A stretch of 64,000 bases of DNA from Ardenticatenaceae bacterium (GCA_020634435.1 JACKBS010000004.1:744001-808000), one strand, 5' to 3'; positions 1 to 8,186 are shown, counted from the first letter of the stretch. Notes: a model not told the origin generated them from the sequence alone. Numbers and translations are program-made.

Positions 1-8
1 GTTCGTAA

Positions 9-37
9 TTGTCAGCTTCAGGAAAAGGCGGTAAAAC
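9..37 (+). promoter_or_regulatory. Possible glmS promoter
   Basis: TTGTCA (9-14), a 17-bp spacer and TAAAAC (32-37) form a weak sigma70-like pair. Transcription would start near 44, upstream of the structured leader. A small hairpin, GGGCAA/TTGCCC (58-72), lies just before the leader core. The promoter call is inference only. Confidence 0.3.
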
Positions 38-80
38 TTTGGCACAATTGCATATCGGGCAATTTTGCCCAGGGATCGAT

Positions 81-480
81 AGCGCACGGCCCTTTTTGGG
101 GTAATCGGTGAACGGTAAACGGTAATCGGTGAAAAGACAGTTTTTACGGATTACGGAACACCGATAACGGATTACCGAAAAGGGTGACGCGGAGGAGGTT
201 CTCCACTTCAGGTGGATGCTAACGGGCCAAATTTGGCACCGGAAAAGCGAAAGTTCAGCGGGTGCCTCCCAGGATGGGTCATATCCTGTGTCGAGCAGTG
301 TGGTAAGCGTGACGCACTGCAACTGGTTTGCCAAGCAGCTCCCCGGCAGACAAGATTTTCCCTTCAACCGAAAGCGATGCATGAAAGCAGACAGGTAACT
401 GTGTGTTCAGGTGCATGGCAATGACCAAGGCAGTCGTAGCTGCCACATCAACTCAATTTTGAAGGGACGACCTCCATTTT
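81..480 (+). ncRNA. Structured glmS leader, candidate glmS ribozyme
   Basis: The leader directly precedes glmS and carries several pieces that match my memory of the glmS ribozyme (GlcN6P-activated self-cleaving RNA). AGCGC at 81-85 is like the cleavage-site motif, with the cut expected between 81 and 82. CCCTTTT (90-96) is complementary to AAAAGGG (178-184), like P1 closure. GACGCGGAGGAGGTT begins at 186 and is followed by TTCAGGTGGATGC, like the core GACGAGG...TTCGGCGGATGC. AAGCGTGACGCACTG near 305-319 is like the P4 region. Small hairpins follow, including ACAG-GTAA-CTGT near 391. It is longer than usual ribozymes, and one core base (GCGCC to GCGCA) differs. A different structured leader is possible. 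The region 330-565 has no gene. Confidence 0.5.
101..178. repeat. GGTAATCGG-type inverted repeat, copy 1
   Basis: Short direct and inverted units of the type GGTAATCGGT, GGTAAACGG and CGGATTACC fold into a hairpin. The same units recur at 5251-5343. This copy sits where the variable P1 loop of a glmS ribozyme would lie. Confidence 0.6.
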
Positions 481-565
481 TTGGCAATTGTATCTTGGAT
501 GCGTCCGCCAGCAGGCTGGCTGGTTTCTGCCATGCTGCCTGCAAACAAGCGGAGGATTAACGCTT

Positions 566-2410
566 ATGTGTGGTATTGTTGGTTATGTTGGGCCGCGTGA
601 TGCGGCGACGGTTGTGTACAACGGACTAAAACGGCTGGAGTATCGTGGCTATGATTCGGCCGGGGTGGCCGTGCTGGCCCAAAATGGGCATATCGCCATT
701 CGGCGTGATGTGGGCAAGCTGGGCAACTTAGGCAGCTTGCTGGCCGAATCGCCAGTGAGCGGGGAGATTGGCATTGGCCATACGCGTTGGGCAACCCACG
801 GTGAACCGAGCCAGCGCAATGCTCATCCTCATGTAGGCATGAACGGCCGTGTGGTGGTTGTGCACAATGGCATCGTGGAAAACTTTTTGCCCTTGCGCGA
901 AGAGCTGGAAGCCGAAGGGGTTACGTTTGCCTCCGAAACCGACACGGAAGTGATTGTGCAGCTGGTGGAGCGGTATCTGGAAAGTGGGCTGGGGTTTGAA
1001 ACGGCCGTACGCCAAACGTTGGCGCAGCTGGAAGGGGCCAATGCCGTGGTGGTCATGAGCGTAGACCAGCCTGATGAGCTGATTTGTGCCCGTCTGGGCA
1101 ATGCTGGCGGCATCACTCTGGGCATTGGCCACGACGAAATGTTCATCGCCTCAGACATCCCTGCGATTCTCGAATACACGCGCAACATGATTTTTCTGGA
1201 AAACCGGCAAATGGCTCTGGTTACTCGACAAAGCTACCAGATTACAGACTTGGCCGGTGTTCCTTTGCAGCCAGAAGTGCACAACATCAATTGGGACCCC
1301 GTCAGTGCCGTCAAGGGTGAATTTAAGCATTTCATGCAAAAAGAAATTCACGACCAGCCGCAAGCGCTTATCGACACGATGCGCGGGCGGGTGAATTTTG
1401 AGAAGGGCACGATCGCGCTGCCAGAAATGAACCTCACGCCTGAATTGGTCCACTCGCTCAACAAAATTATTATTGTGGCCTGTGGCACCAGCTACTATGC
1501 CGGGCTGGTTGGCAAGTTTATGATCGAAGCTCTGTCGCGCATTCCTGTTGAAGTGGAATATGGCTCGGAGTTTCGTTATTACGACCCGATTATTGATGAG
1601 AAGACGGCCGTACTTTCCATCACCCAATCTGGCGAAACGGCTGACACGCTGGTTGCCAGTGAGCAAGCCCGCGCCAAAGGGGCGACGCTCTGGTCCATCG
1701 TCAACGTCATCGGCAGCCAATCCATGCGTATTTCCGATGGCTACATTGCCATGCAGGCCGGGCCGGAGATTGGTGTTGCCAGCACTAAGGCGTTCACCAC
1801 ATCCCTGGCCGACATGTACATGCTGGGCTGTGTTTTGGGCGAGATTCGTGGTGTGATTGATCCCGTACGAATGCGCGAACTGGTGAACAATCTGGCCCAC
1901 ATTCCTAGCCTGGCCGGACAGCTGCTGGAAAACGAAGCTGTTTACGAAAATCTGGCCAGCGTCTTCCACGGCGCGCAGAATTTCCTCTTTTTAGGGCGTG
2001 GCATCAACTATCCGGTGGCGCTGGAAGGCGCGTTAAAGCTCAAGGAAATCAGCTACATCCACGCCGAGGGGTACCCGGCTGGCGAGATGAAGCACGGCCC
2101 CATTGCGCTTATTGATGAAACGATGCCGATTGTGGCTTTGGCCACCAATGACCGTCTGTACGACAAGATGGTGAGCAACATTCAGCAGGCCAAAACGCGG
2201 GGCGGCATTGTGCTGGCTGTGGCGACTGAAGGCAATAAAACGATTGCCAATGAGGCAGATTATGTGATCGAAGTTCCGGCGAGCTCTGAATTGCTTCAAC
2301 CAATTTTGAACACAATTCCGATGCAGCTGCTGAGCTATCATGTGGCGGTCTGGCGTGGCTGTGATGTGGATCAGCCGCGGAATTTGGCCAAAAGTGTGAC
2401 GGTTGAGTAA
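566..2410 (+). CDS. glmS: Glutamine-fructose-6-phosphate aminotransferase (isomerizing)
   Basis: It makes glucosamine-6-phosphate from fructose-6-phosphate and glutamine in the cytoplasm, the entry step to UDP-GlcNAc for peptidoglycan. The protein has 614 aa, the normal length. I chose the ATG at 566 because it follows GGAGG (551-555) and yields MCGIVGYVG, which puts the catalytic Cys2 at the mature N-terminus. A longer reading from 488 would bury that cysteine. An N-terminal class II glutamine amidotransferase domain (HTRWATHG, NGIVEN) is followed by two SIS sugar-isomerase domains (GTSYYAG, SQSGETADT, E-Y-x-AGEMKHGP). It ends with the typical AKSVTVE. Expression is probably controlled by the upstream structured leader. 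Confidence 0.97.
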   Translation: MCGIVGYVGPRDAATVVYNGLKRLEYRGYDSAGVAVLAQNGHIAIRRDVGKLGNLGSLLAESPVSGEIGIGHTRWATHGEPSQRNAHPHVGMNGRVVVVHNGIVENFLPLREELEAEGVTFASETDTEVIVQLVERYLESGLGFETAVRQTLAQLEGANAVVVMSVDQPDELICARLGNAGGITLGIGHDEMFIASDIPAILEYTRNMIFLENRQMALVTRQSYQITDLAGVPLQPEVHNINWDPVSAVKGEFKHFMQKEIHDQPQALIDTMRGRVNFEKGTIALPEMNLTPELVHSLNKIIIVACGTSYYAGLVGKFMIEALSRIPVEVEYGSEFRYYDPIIDEKTAVLSITQSGETADTLVASEQARAKGATLWSIVNVIGSQSMRISDGYIAMQAGPEIGVASTKAFTTSLADMYMLGCVLGEIRGVIDPVRMRELVNNLAHIPSLAGQLLENEAVYENLASVFHGAQNFLFLGRGINYPVALEGALKLKEISYIHAEGYPAGEMKHGPIALIDETMPIVALATNDRLYDKMVSNIQQAKTRGGIVLAVATEGNKTIANEADYVIEVPASSELLQPILNTIPMQLLSYHVAVWRGCDVDQPRNLAKSVTVE

Positions 2411-2422
2411 GTGAATGGGGCA

Positions 2423-2442
2423 GGACGGCCGTACGGCCGTCC
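2423..2442. repeat. Perfect 20-bp palindrome made of two ACGGCCGT units
   Basis: GGACGGCC-GTAC-GGCCGTCC directly follows the glmS stop. It could act as a transcript-end hairpin, but it lacks a T-run. Confidence 0.5.
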
Positions 2443-2463
2443 CGCTCATCTAGCAATTATTCG

Positions 2464-2489
2464 TTGACTCGCCAGGTTCGTGTTATACT
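2464..2489 (+). promoter_or_regulatory. Candidate promoter upstream of the helicase leader
   Basis: TTGACT (2464-2469) and TATACT (2484-2489) are good hexamers, but the spacing is short (14 bp). A GGGAA/TTCCC hairpin follows at about 2500. Confidence 0.35.
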
Positions 2490-2551
2490 CCTGGCTCGCT
2501 GGGAAAATTCCCAAACTTTAGCAACAAAATGTTTTGAATATCCAGGTGGTG

Positions 2552-2581
2552 GCCCGGCACAGAAAGTCGGGCGCTTTTTTT
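2552..2581 (+). terminator. Intrinsic terminator or attenuator ahead of the helicase gene
   Basis: The stem GCCCGGC (2552-2558) / GTCGGGC (2566-2572) is followed by seven T (2575-2581). It lies about 60 nt after the candidate promoter and 150 nt before the gene. It could therefore end a short RNA, or attenuate helicase transcription. Confidence 0.7.
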
Positions 2582-2598
2582 GCCACAGACACGCTCTG

Positions 2599-2723
2599 AA
2601 TTCGATTTAAGCGATGGGGACGAGCAGGCTGTGGGCAGGATTTTGGCTGGTGGACCGCGAGGTCACCGCCGCACAGTGGACGACTCAAAGCCTAAATCGA
2701 AATGAGACTCGCTGTCTCAGGAG
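2599..2723 (+). ncRNA. Structured 5' leader of the DEAD-box helicase gene
   Basis: A nested fold is visible. P1 is TTCGATTTAAGC (2601-2612) with GCCTAAATCGAA (2690-2701), one mismatch. P2 is CTGTG (2629-2633) with CACAG (2672-2676). P3 is GGTGGACC (2649-2656) with GGTCACC (2661-2667), capped by a GCGA tetraloop. A TGAGAC/GTCTCA hairpin (2703-2719) abuts the AGGAG ribosome site (2719-2723) and could mask it. I do not recognise a named family. Regulation of a cold- or RNA-remodelling helicase is the obvious inference. Confidence 0.5.
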
Positions 2724-2729
2724 CATGTC

Positions 2730-4379
2730 ATGACAACTGAATTTACTGACTTGAGTCTGCACCCGCAGCTGGTGCAGGCTGTTACCGAGCGTGGTTACAC
2801 CACGCCCACACCTATCCAAACGGCCGTTATCCCCGTGATGCTAACCGGCCAGGACGTTTTAGGTCAGGCACAAACTGGCACTGGCAAAACGGCCGCTTTT
2901 TCCCTCCCCATTCTTCACAACTTGGTTCCCGGCCAGGGACATGTGCAGGCATTAGTTTTAGCACCTACCCGTGAACTGGGTTTGCAGGTTGCCGAGGCGA
3001 TGACCGAATACGGCCGTTACCGGCAAATCTCGGTGCTGGCTGTGTACGGTGGCACGGCTTACGGGCCACAAATCGGGGCCTTGCGCCGTGGCGTTGATAT
3101 TGTTGTGGGGACCCCCGGACGGCTGCTGGACTTGATGCAGAGCAAAAAGCTGGACCTGAGCCAGGTGCAAACGGTGGTGCTAGATGAAGCTGACGAGATG
3201 CTCAGCATGGGCTTCGTTGAAGACATCGAAGCCATCTTGCAGGAAACGCCTGCCAAACGGCAAACGGCGCTCTTTTCCGCCACGCTGCCGCCTCAAATTC
3301 GCCAGCTGGCAGATAAGTACATGCGCGACCCGCAGGCAATCACCATCGAGCGCGCCCAGCGGACCGTGTCTACTATCGAGCAGCGGGCTTACCTGATCAA
3401 CGAAGAAGATAAATTGGCCGCGCTGACACGCCTGTTTGAAGTAGAGCCAATTACCAGTGCGCTCATTTTTGCCCGCACTCGTCTGGGAACGGCCGAATTG
3501 GCCAATGAACTGACCGTGCGTGGTTTTCCTGCTGAAGCGCTCAACGGTGATCTTAGCCAGCAGGCGCGGGAACAGGTGCTCAACCGCTTCCGCAATAACC
3601 AGATTAAGGTGCTGGTAGCCACCGATGTGGCTGCGCGTGGCCTGGACATTGACGATATTTCCCATGTCTTCAACTTTGATTTGCCGCAAGATGCCGAAGT
3701 GTATGTGCATCGCGTTGGCCGCACGGGCCGGGCGGGCAAAACAGGCGTGGCGCTCACCCTGCTGACCCCCAAAGAGCAGTGGCGTCTGCGCAAAATTGAG
3801 CAGTACACGCGGCAAAAAGTTGCCATCGCGACGCTGCCCACCGTTGAGGATATTCAAAATCGGCGCGAGGCGGAGCTGTTGGAAAAGATGGCGGTCTGGC
3901 TGAAGCGGGGTCGCTGTGCCCGTGAGCGTGAGTTGGTGAATGATTTGGCCGAGGCCGGGCACGACTTGCTGGAGATTGCGTCTGTCGCCCTCAAGCTGGC
4001 CCGTGCTGAGGAAAAACAGCGACCCATCGCCCGCATCAGCGAGGTGGTGGCTGAGCCAGAACGCCGGCCCCGACGTGAGAAATTTGGCAACGGCCGTACC
4101 CGCAGTAAAGGAAACGGCCGTAAATCCAGCAGCAATTCCCACGAAAAAGGGATGGTGCGCCTGAGTCTGAGTGCGGGCAAGACAGACGGTCTACGCGTTA
4201 ACGACGTGGTAGGCACTATTGCCTTCCACGCCGACATTCCCGGCTCTACAATTGGCGCGATTCACATTCAGGACGAGCGCACCCTGGTGGATGTGCCCGA
4301 GCAGTTTGCCGGGAAAGTGCTGGCTAAAACGGGCAGCTACCGCGTACGCCAAAAGCATCTCAATATCGAATTGGCTTAA
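2730..4379 (+). CDS. DEAD-box ATP-dependent RNA helicase, DeaD/CsdA-like
   Basis: It unwinds structured RNA using ATP, and such proteins act in ribosome assembly, mRNA decay and cold adaptation. Of 549 aa, the core carries the Q motif (TPTPIQ, 25-30), motif I AQTGTGKT (47-54), PTREL, TPGR, DEAD (152-155), SAT, and HRVGRTGRAG with ATDVAARGLDID. A basic stretch (RRPRREKFGNGRTRSKGNGR) leads to a C-terminal DbpA-type RNA-binding domain, beginning about VRLSLSAGKTDGLRVNDVVG. The ATG at 2730 follows AGGAG. The gene has its own structured leader and is followed by a hairpin shared with the convergent esterase gene. Confidence 0.93.
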   Translation: MTTEFTDLSLHPQLVQAVTERGYTTPTPIQTAVIPVMLTGQDVLGQAQTGTGKTAAFSLPILHNLVPGQGHVQALVLAPTRELGLQVAEAMTEYGRYRQISVLAVYGGTAYGPQIGALRRGVDIVVGTPGRLLDLMQSKKLDLSQVQTVVLDEADEMLSMGFVEDIEAILQETPAKRQTALFSATLPPQIRQLADKYMRDPQAITIERAQRTVSTIEQRAYLINEEDKLAALTRLFEVEPITSALIFARTRLGTAELANELTVRGFPAEALNGDLSQQAREQVLNRFRNNQIKVLVATDVAARGLDIDDISHVFNFDLPQDAEVYVHRVGRTGRAGKTGVALTLLTPKEQWRLRKIEQYTRQKVAIATLPTVEDIQNRREAELLEKMAVWLKRGRCARERELVNDLAEAGHDLLEIASVALKLARAEEKQRPIARISEVVAEPERRPRREKFGNGRTRSKGNGRKSSSNSHEKGMVRLSLSAGKTDGLRVNDVVGTIAFHADIPGSTIGAIHIQDERTLVDVPEQFAGKVLAKTGSYRVRQKHLNIELA

Positions 4380-4399
4380 TTCGCCACGATGCCAAACCA

Positions 4400-4432
4400 A
4401 AATTGGGCCAATCTCAAAGATTGGCCCAATTT
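4400..4432. terminator. Bidirectional hairpin between helicase and esterase genes
   Basis: AAATTGGGCCAAT (4400-4412) and ATTGGCCCAATTT (4420-4432) are perfect inverted repeats between convergent genes. Related sequence (AGATTGGACCAATCT) recurs at 59874-59907. Confidence 0.6.
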
Positions 4433-4445
4433 ATGTGGTTCAAAA

Positions 4446-5245
4446 TCACTGGCCTAGTAGGAAGGTGAGGGGGAGATCGATGCGAACACGCCAGGCGGCT
4501 TCGTTGTGTTCCGCACCTTTAAAACGGCGCGTCAGCCAATCTTTTCCCTCAGTGTAACCTTTGCGCTCCAGCACTGCATCAACCGGCTTTTGCAACGGCT
4601 CGTAAAGCGCATCCAGCGTAGCCGTGCCGTAATCAAAATACAGCTTGTGCGCCCCTGGCGTGGGCAGGGCATCCTCCAGGTAAGGCAGAATGATGCCATC
4701 CACCGCAGGCCAATGTGTGGATAAACAGCCCGCCCCGGCAAACACATCGGGATACTCACACAGTGCGTAAAGCGAGATGAGCCCGCCCATGCTGGACCCC
4801 ATGACAAACGTTTGGTCGCCTTCTGGCCACGTACGGTAGGTTTGATCGATAAACGGTTTGACTTCACTCGCCAAAAAACGGAGGTAGTCGTCAGAGCGTA
4901 CGGGCACGGTGAGAATACTCTCAAATTGTTGGCGCAGCTGTGCAGCATGGGGATGGGTTAACGGCCGTTCCGGCCAATACTCCTCCCAGCGGTTGATGTG
5001 GTTAAAAATACCCACAATGATCGTCGGCCGTACTGTGCCCGCGGCCATGAGCCTGGCCAGCGCTTCGGCAACACCCCAGGTTTCCCCGCCCATGGCTGTG
5101 GCCGGGTCAAACAGATTTTGCCCATCGTGCATGTACAGAACGCTGTAACGCGTTGCTGCTTGCTGCTCATAATCGTCAGGCGGCAGACATGCACATGGCG
5201 CGACGGCACAAATTGGGATGGAAAGTTGTCGTGCCGGATTATCAT
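4446..5245 (-). pseudogene. Esterase D/enterochelin-esterase-like hydrolase, frameshifted near its N-terminus
   Basis: The intact part (start codon position 5132, 228 aa) shows MHDGQNLFDP, the GSSMGG nucleophile elbow (VMGSSMGGLIS) and a C-terminal histidine in GAEHNEAAW, all typical of the putative-esterase (PF00756) alpha/beta hydrolase family. The family N-terminus exists but in another frame: ATG at 5245 gives MIIRHDNFPSQFVPSRHVHV, then the frame breaks near 5180. The usable frame resumes as LPPDDYEQQAATRYSVLY. Loss of four bases from an ancestral TCTGGCTGCC would turn VWLPP into the observed shift. A shorter protein from 5132 would lack the first strands. A GGTAATCGG-type repeat abuts the 5' end. 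Confidence 0.7.
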
Positions 5246-5250
5246 CGTGG

Positions 5251-5343
5251 ACCGTTATCCGTTATCCGTTATCCGTTATCCGTTATCGGTAATCGGTAAA
5301 AAGTGCTCTTCACCGATTACGATTTACCGATTACTACTTACCG
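5251..5343. repeat. GGTAATCGG-type inverted repeat, copy 2
   Basis: Four tandem CCGTTATCCG-like units are followed by CGGTAATCGGT and, after a short loop, ACCGATTACG and ACCGATTAC. It is the same family as 101-178. It touches the stop of the DUF302 gene and the start of the broken esterase. Confidence 0.65.
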
Positions 5344-5736
5344 ACCTTCTAGCGCGCTAGCGACGCGGCGCAGGCGCTCTTCGGCGTCGCAGGCCACAGC
5401 TTCCAGCTCTGGATGATCAACCACGCCCAGCATTTGTTGCGGATTAACAATGCTGATGAGCGTACGGCCGTCTGCTTCCTGGCTCACGGTGACATTGCAC
5501 GGCAGCATGAGACCAATTTGTGGGACCAGGCTCAGCGCCTTGTGGGCCAGGTTGGGATTGCAGGCTCCCAAAATTTTGTACGGCCGAAAATCAACATCCA
5601 GCTTCTTTTTCAGCGTGGCTTTCACGTCGATTTCGGTCAGAACGCCAAAGCCTTCTTTTTTGAGCTCATCGGAAACGGCCGTAATCGCGTCATCATACGA
5701 ACAGCTCATGTAAACATCAAAACCTAGTGCATTCAT
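5338..5736 (-). CDS. DUF302 domain protein
   Basis: A 132-aa protein matching the DUF302 family in pattern: MSCSYDDAITAVSDELKKEGFGVLTEIDVKATL, then PYKILGACNPNLAHKAL and IGLMLPCNVTV. The family has a small alpha/beta fold and often sits near redox or sulfur genes. Its biochemical role is not settled. The ATG at 5736 follows AGGGAG on the minus strand. The final residues run into the dispersed repeat at 5251-5343, so the C-terminal LEGR could be repeat-derived. Confidence 0.85.
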   Translation of the reverse strand: MNALGFDVYMSCSYDDAITAVSDELKKEGFGVLTEIDVKATLKKKLDVDFRPYKILGACNPNLAHKALSLVPQIGLMLPCNVTVSQEADGRTLISIVNPQQMLGVVDHPELEAVACDAEERLRRVASALEGR

Positions 5737-5871
5737 GGTAACTCCCTGAAAAGTGGTGTGTAGCGCCTAGCTCACGGTCCAACCGATTTGGCAGGCGGAA
5801 AGTTAATAAAACAAAGGATAATAGATTTTACAGGCCAGTGTGGGTAGGGCAAGCGGGCGAGATTAGCTAGT

Positions 5872-5904
5872 AGAAAAAATAAACCGGGGAACAGGCCCCG
5901 GTTT
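5872..5904 (-). terminator. Intrinsic terminator of dnaA
   Basis: Read on the minus strand, AAACCGGGG pairs with CCCCGGTTT across a 6-nt loop (plus arms 5881-5889 and 5896-5904), followed by ATTTTTTCT. It lies 30 nt past the dnaA stop. Confidence 0.85.
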
Positions 5905-5933
5905 GACGTTATCGGTTAAATTCTCAGCTTTTC

Positions 5934-7322
5934 TTAAGAAGCGGGCGCACCATACATCGACGATTTGATTTCCATGCAGTCCCGCCGAATCGTGGCATCC
6001 GCATCAATGAGGGTCGCGATTTTTTCATAACCGTACAGCACGGTCGTGTGATCCCGGTTGCCCAACTTCTCGCCAATTTGGGGCAGGGAGGCGTTGGTTT
6101 CGGTACGGGCCAGGTACATAGCCATTTGGCGGGGGTAGGCGATGGTTTTCTTGCGGCTGGCCCCAATCAAATCATCGTTGGTCAGGTTGTAATATTTGCA
6201 AACGGCGTCAAACACATGCTCAACAGTGAGCTTGTCTGGGCGGTGCATCAGGTCGGCCAGCGCCATGTTTACCAGTTCCATGTTCACCCGCCCGCCAGAG
6301 AGGTGCGCATAGGCCATCACCTTGTTGAATGCGCCTTCCAACTCCCGAATGCTGTGCCGCACTTGCTGGGCAATGAAATCCATCAATTCATCGGGCACGG
6401 CCAGCCCGTTGGCTTCGGCCTTGGTTTGCAGAATGGCTTTGCGGGTTTCAATGTCGGGCATTTGAATGTCCGTCATGAGCCCCCACTCAAAGCGGGATTG
6501 CAGCCGTTCTTCCAGGGTGGCCATCGCTTTCGGTGCCCGATCGCTAGAGATGACCACTTGCTTGCCCTGACTGTGCAGCTCGTTGAAGGTGTGGAACAGT
6601 TCTTCCTGCGTACTTTCCTTTCCGGCGATGAACTGGATGTCATCAATGAGCAGCACATCTGGCGTGCGGTAGCGCTCGCGGAACTGCTCCATTTGCTTGT
6701 TGCGAATGGATTGAACCAGATCGTTCGTAAATGTTTCTGAGGTGATGTAGCAAACGTTGAGGCCTTCTTGCTGGCATTTGTGGCCAATGGCGTGCAGCAG
6801 GTGCGTTTTGCCCAGTCCCACGCCCCCATAAATGAATAGCGGGTTGTAAGTTTGGCCAGGGTGTTCGGATACGGAAAGCGCGGCGGCATGGGCCAGTCGA
6901 TTGCTCGGCCCGACAACAAAGCTGCTGAAGGTAAAGCGGCGGGTGAGGTTAGAGGTGGTTGCTGGTTGGGTTTTGGGTTTTGTTCGGGTAGCAACGGCCG
7001 TTTCTTCCCCATAGCTGCCATTCAACGAACTTTCAACGACAACTTCATCTTCGGCTTCCAGTTCTTGAGGTGAATCGGGGATCCATACGACAAACTGTAC
7101 ATCCGCTGGACCAGACACAATGGCCGACAGGGTGCGGAGAATGGTGTCGCGCAGGCGATTTTCTAGCCAGTCTTTGGCGTAAGCGTTGCGCACGCCGATC
7201 ACGTAGAGGTTGTCCTTGTGGCGTAACAGGCAAGTGTCCTTCAACCACGTGTTGAAGGTCGCTTTGGTCATTTGCAATTCCAGTTCACCCAGGGTTGCTT
7301 TCCACGCATTCTCAGGAATCAT
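5934..7322 (-). CDS. dnaA: Chromosomal replication initiator DnaA
   Basis: It binds DnaA boxes at oriC, opens the duplex and loads the helicase. 462 aa from the ATG at 7322. Domain I starts IPENAWKATLGELELQM. A short linker follows. The AAA+ domain has Walker A GGVGLGKT (166-173), Walker B LLIDDIQF, and the box VI/sensor region. Domain IV ends with the DnaA signature around NRDHTTVLYGYEKI. Another in-frame ATG at 7334 (MVLIMIPENAW) is equally possible, and neither has a strong ribosome site. The upstream 860 bp has no gene and is the natural place for an origin. Confidence 0.96.
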   Translation of the reverse strand: MIPENAWKATLGELELQMTKATFNTWLKDTCLLRHKDNLYVIGVRNAYAKDWLENRLRDTILRTLSAIVSGPADVQFVVWIPDSPQELEAEDEVVVESSLNGSYGEETAVATRTKPKTQPATTSNLTRRFTFSSFVVGPSNRLAHAAALSVSEHPGQTYNPLFIYGGVGLGKTHLLHAIGHKCQQEGLNVCYITSETFTNDLVQSIRNKQMEQFRERYRTPDVLLIDDIQFIAGKESTQEELFHTFNELHSQGKQVVISSDRAPKAMATLEERLQSRFEWGLMTDIQMPDIETRKAILQTKAEANGLAVPDELMDFIAQQVRHSIRELEGAFNKVMAYAHLSGGRVNMELVNMALADLMHRPDKLTVEHVFDAVCKYYNLTNDDLIGASRKKTIAYPRQMAMYLARTETNASLPQIGEKLGNRDHTTVLYGYEKIATLIDADATIRRDCMEIKSSMYGAPAS

Positions 7323-7705
7323 AATCAGTACCATAAATTGATCGCAGACGCGCGAACAGAAACGGCCGTTTGCCGGGATCAACTAATAAATTGTGCGAAT
7401 ATGAATTATGGCCGCTGGTCACAGAGTGTGGGTTGACAGAAGTCCCTCTACCCAAAAGAAACTCGCCGACAAAACATACGGTGTCGCAAAATGAGTTTAA
7501 CGCCAGAAGAATTGTGTTACTTCGGCCTCTCTTATTTTTTGAGACAAAAAGAAAATCGATAGCCCCTCATGGCCTCAATTTTTTTGTCGGCTTTGCTATG
7601 CAGATTATTGTGCAACGGCTTAAACATTCTAACAGATGGCGGTAGGAGATGCAACGGAAATTACCAAAAATTGCCTTAAAAGCTGGCACATTTTTAGACT
7701 CGCTA

Positions 7706-7733
7706 AACCTTAAAAAAAACTATTTTTAAGGTT
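7706..7733. repeat. A/T-rich perfect inverted repeat
   Basis: AACCTTAAAAA and TTTTTAAGGTT form an 11-bp stem with a 6-nt loop. It could be a terminator hairpin or part of a DNA-unwinding element near dnaA. Confidence 0.5.
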
Positions 7734-7739
7734 CACATC

Positions 7740-7768
7740 TTGACAAGGGGTACTCCTACCTAAATATA
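7740..7768 (+). promoter_or_regulatory. Possible promoter in the dnaA upstream region
   Basis: TTGACA (7740-7745) followed after 17 bp by AATATA (7763-7768). No gene starts soon downstream, so its product would be a long leader or a small RNA. Confidence 0.3.
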
Positions 7769-8118
7769 GGCGATGGGATAAACGCTCGCCCACATATGTG
7801 GGGATAAGATGCCGTATTTGGGTGCTAATTCCCATATTTTGCACACTGTTTTGCAAAAACATCGGGGTAAATTTGGCGTTGAAAATGATCTTTTCGGTAT
7901 TAGCTATGAAAAGTTTACGCAAGGTGTTATCACGTTTTGAATGGGCACACGGGGTTATTTTCTCCAGTTGCAGCATGGTCACAGGAGGTACGGCCGTTGC
8001 CTCACTCATGCCGTCTCTTCAACAGCACCGAGCGTAGGAAAAAGGTCATATATGCCTCTGGCACAGCGATAGCTTTGGCGCAGAGTAAAAAGATTGTTAC
8101 CTGTGTGTCGCACCATTC

Positions 8119-8147
8119 TTGACAGCCCGATAGCGGTGTGTTAGATT
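8119..8147 (+). promoter_or_regulatory. Promoter of the DtxR-family regulator
   Basis: TTGACA (8119-8124), a 17-bp spacer and TAGATT (8142-8147) lie 40 bp before the start codon. The first hexamer is a perfect consensus. Confidence 0.6.
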
Positions 8148-8186
8148 GCCAGCGTAAGTTTTGTCTTCCAATTTTTAAGGTGAGTT

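Larger units (their letters stand above)
7323..8186. other. Gene-free region between dnaA and dtxR-like gene, possible oriC
   Basis: No convincing ORF lies here. It contains a DnaA-box match TTTTGCACA (7837-7845, fits TTWTNCACA), an A/T-rich inverted repeat (7706-7733), a palindrome CCCACATATGTGGG (7789-7802) followed by GATAAG, and several degenerate TTGCACAA/TTATCCC-like sites. Only one box fits well, so origin function is an inference from the dnaA neighbourhood. Confidence 0.35.

Noticed and set aside
101..178. CRISPR-like short repeats near the start
   Set aside because: The units are of unequal length without spacers and form one hairpin, so they are a palindromic repeat.
1151..1969. 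Open frame of 272 codons on the minus strand
   Set aside because: It lies wholly antisense to glmS, has no family-like pattern and no ribosome site.
3180..4142. Open frame of 320 codons on the minus strand
   Set aside because: Antisense to the helicase gene, whose motifs are unambiguous.
7370..8122. Several frames of 60-99 codons in the dnaA upstream region, on both strands
   Set aside because: They overlap each other, lack ribosome sites and resemble no proteins. The region is better read as regulatory or origin DNA.
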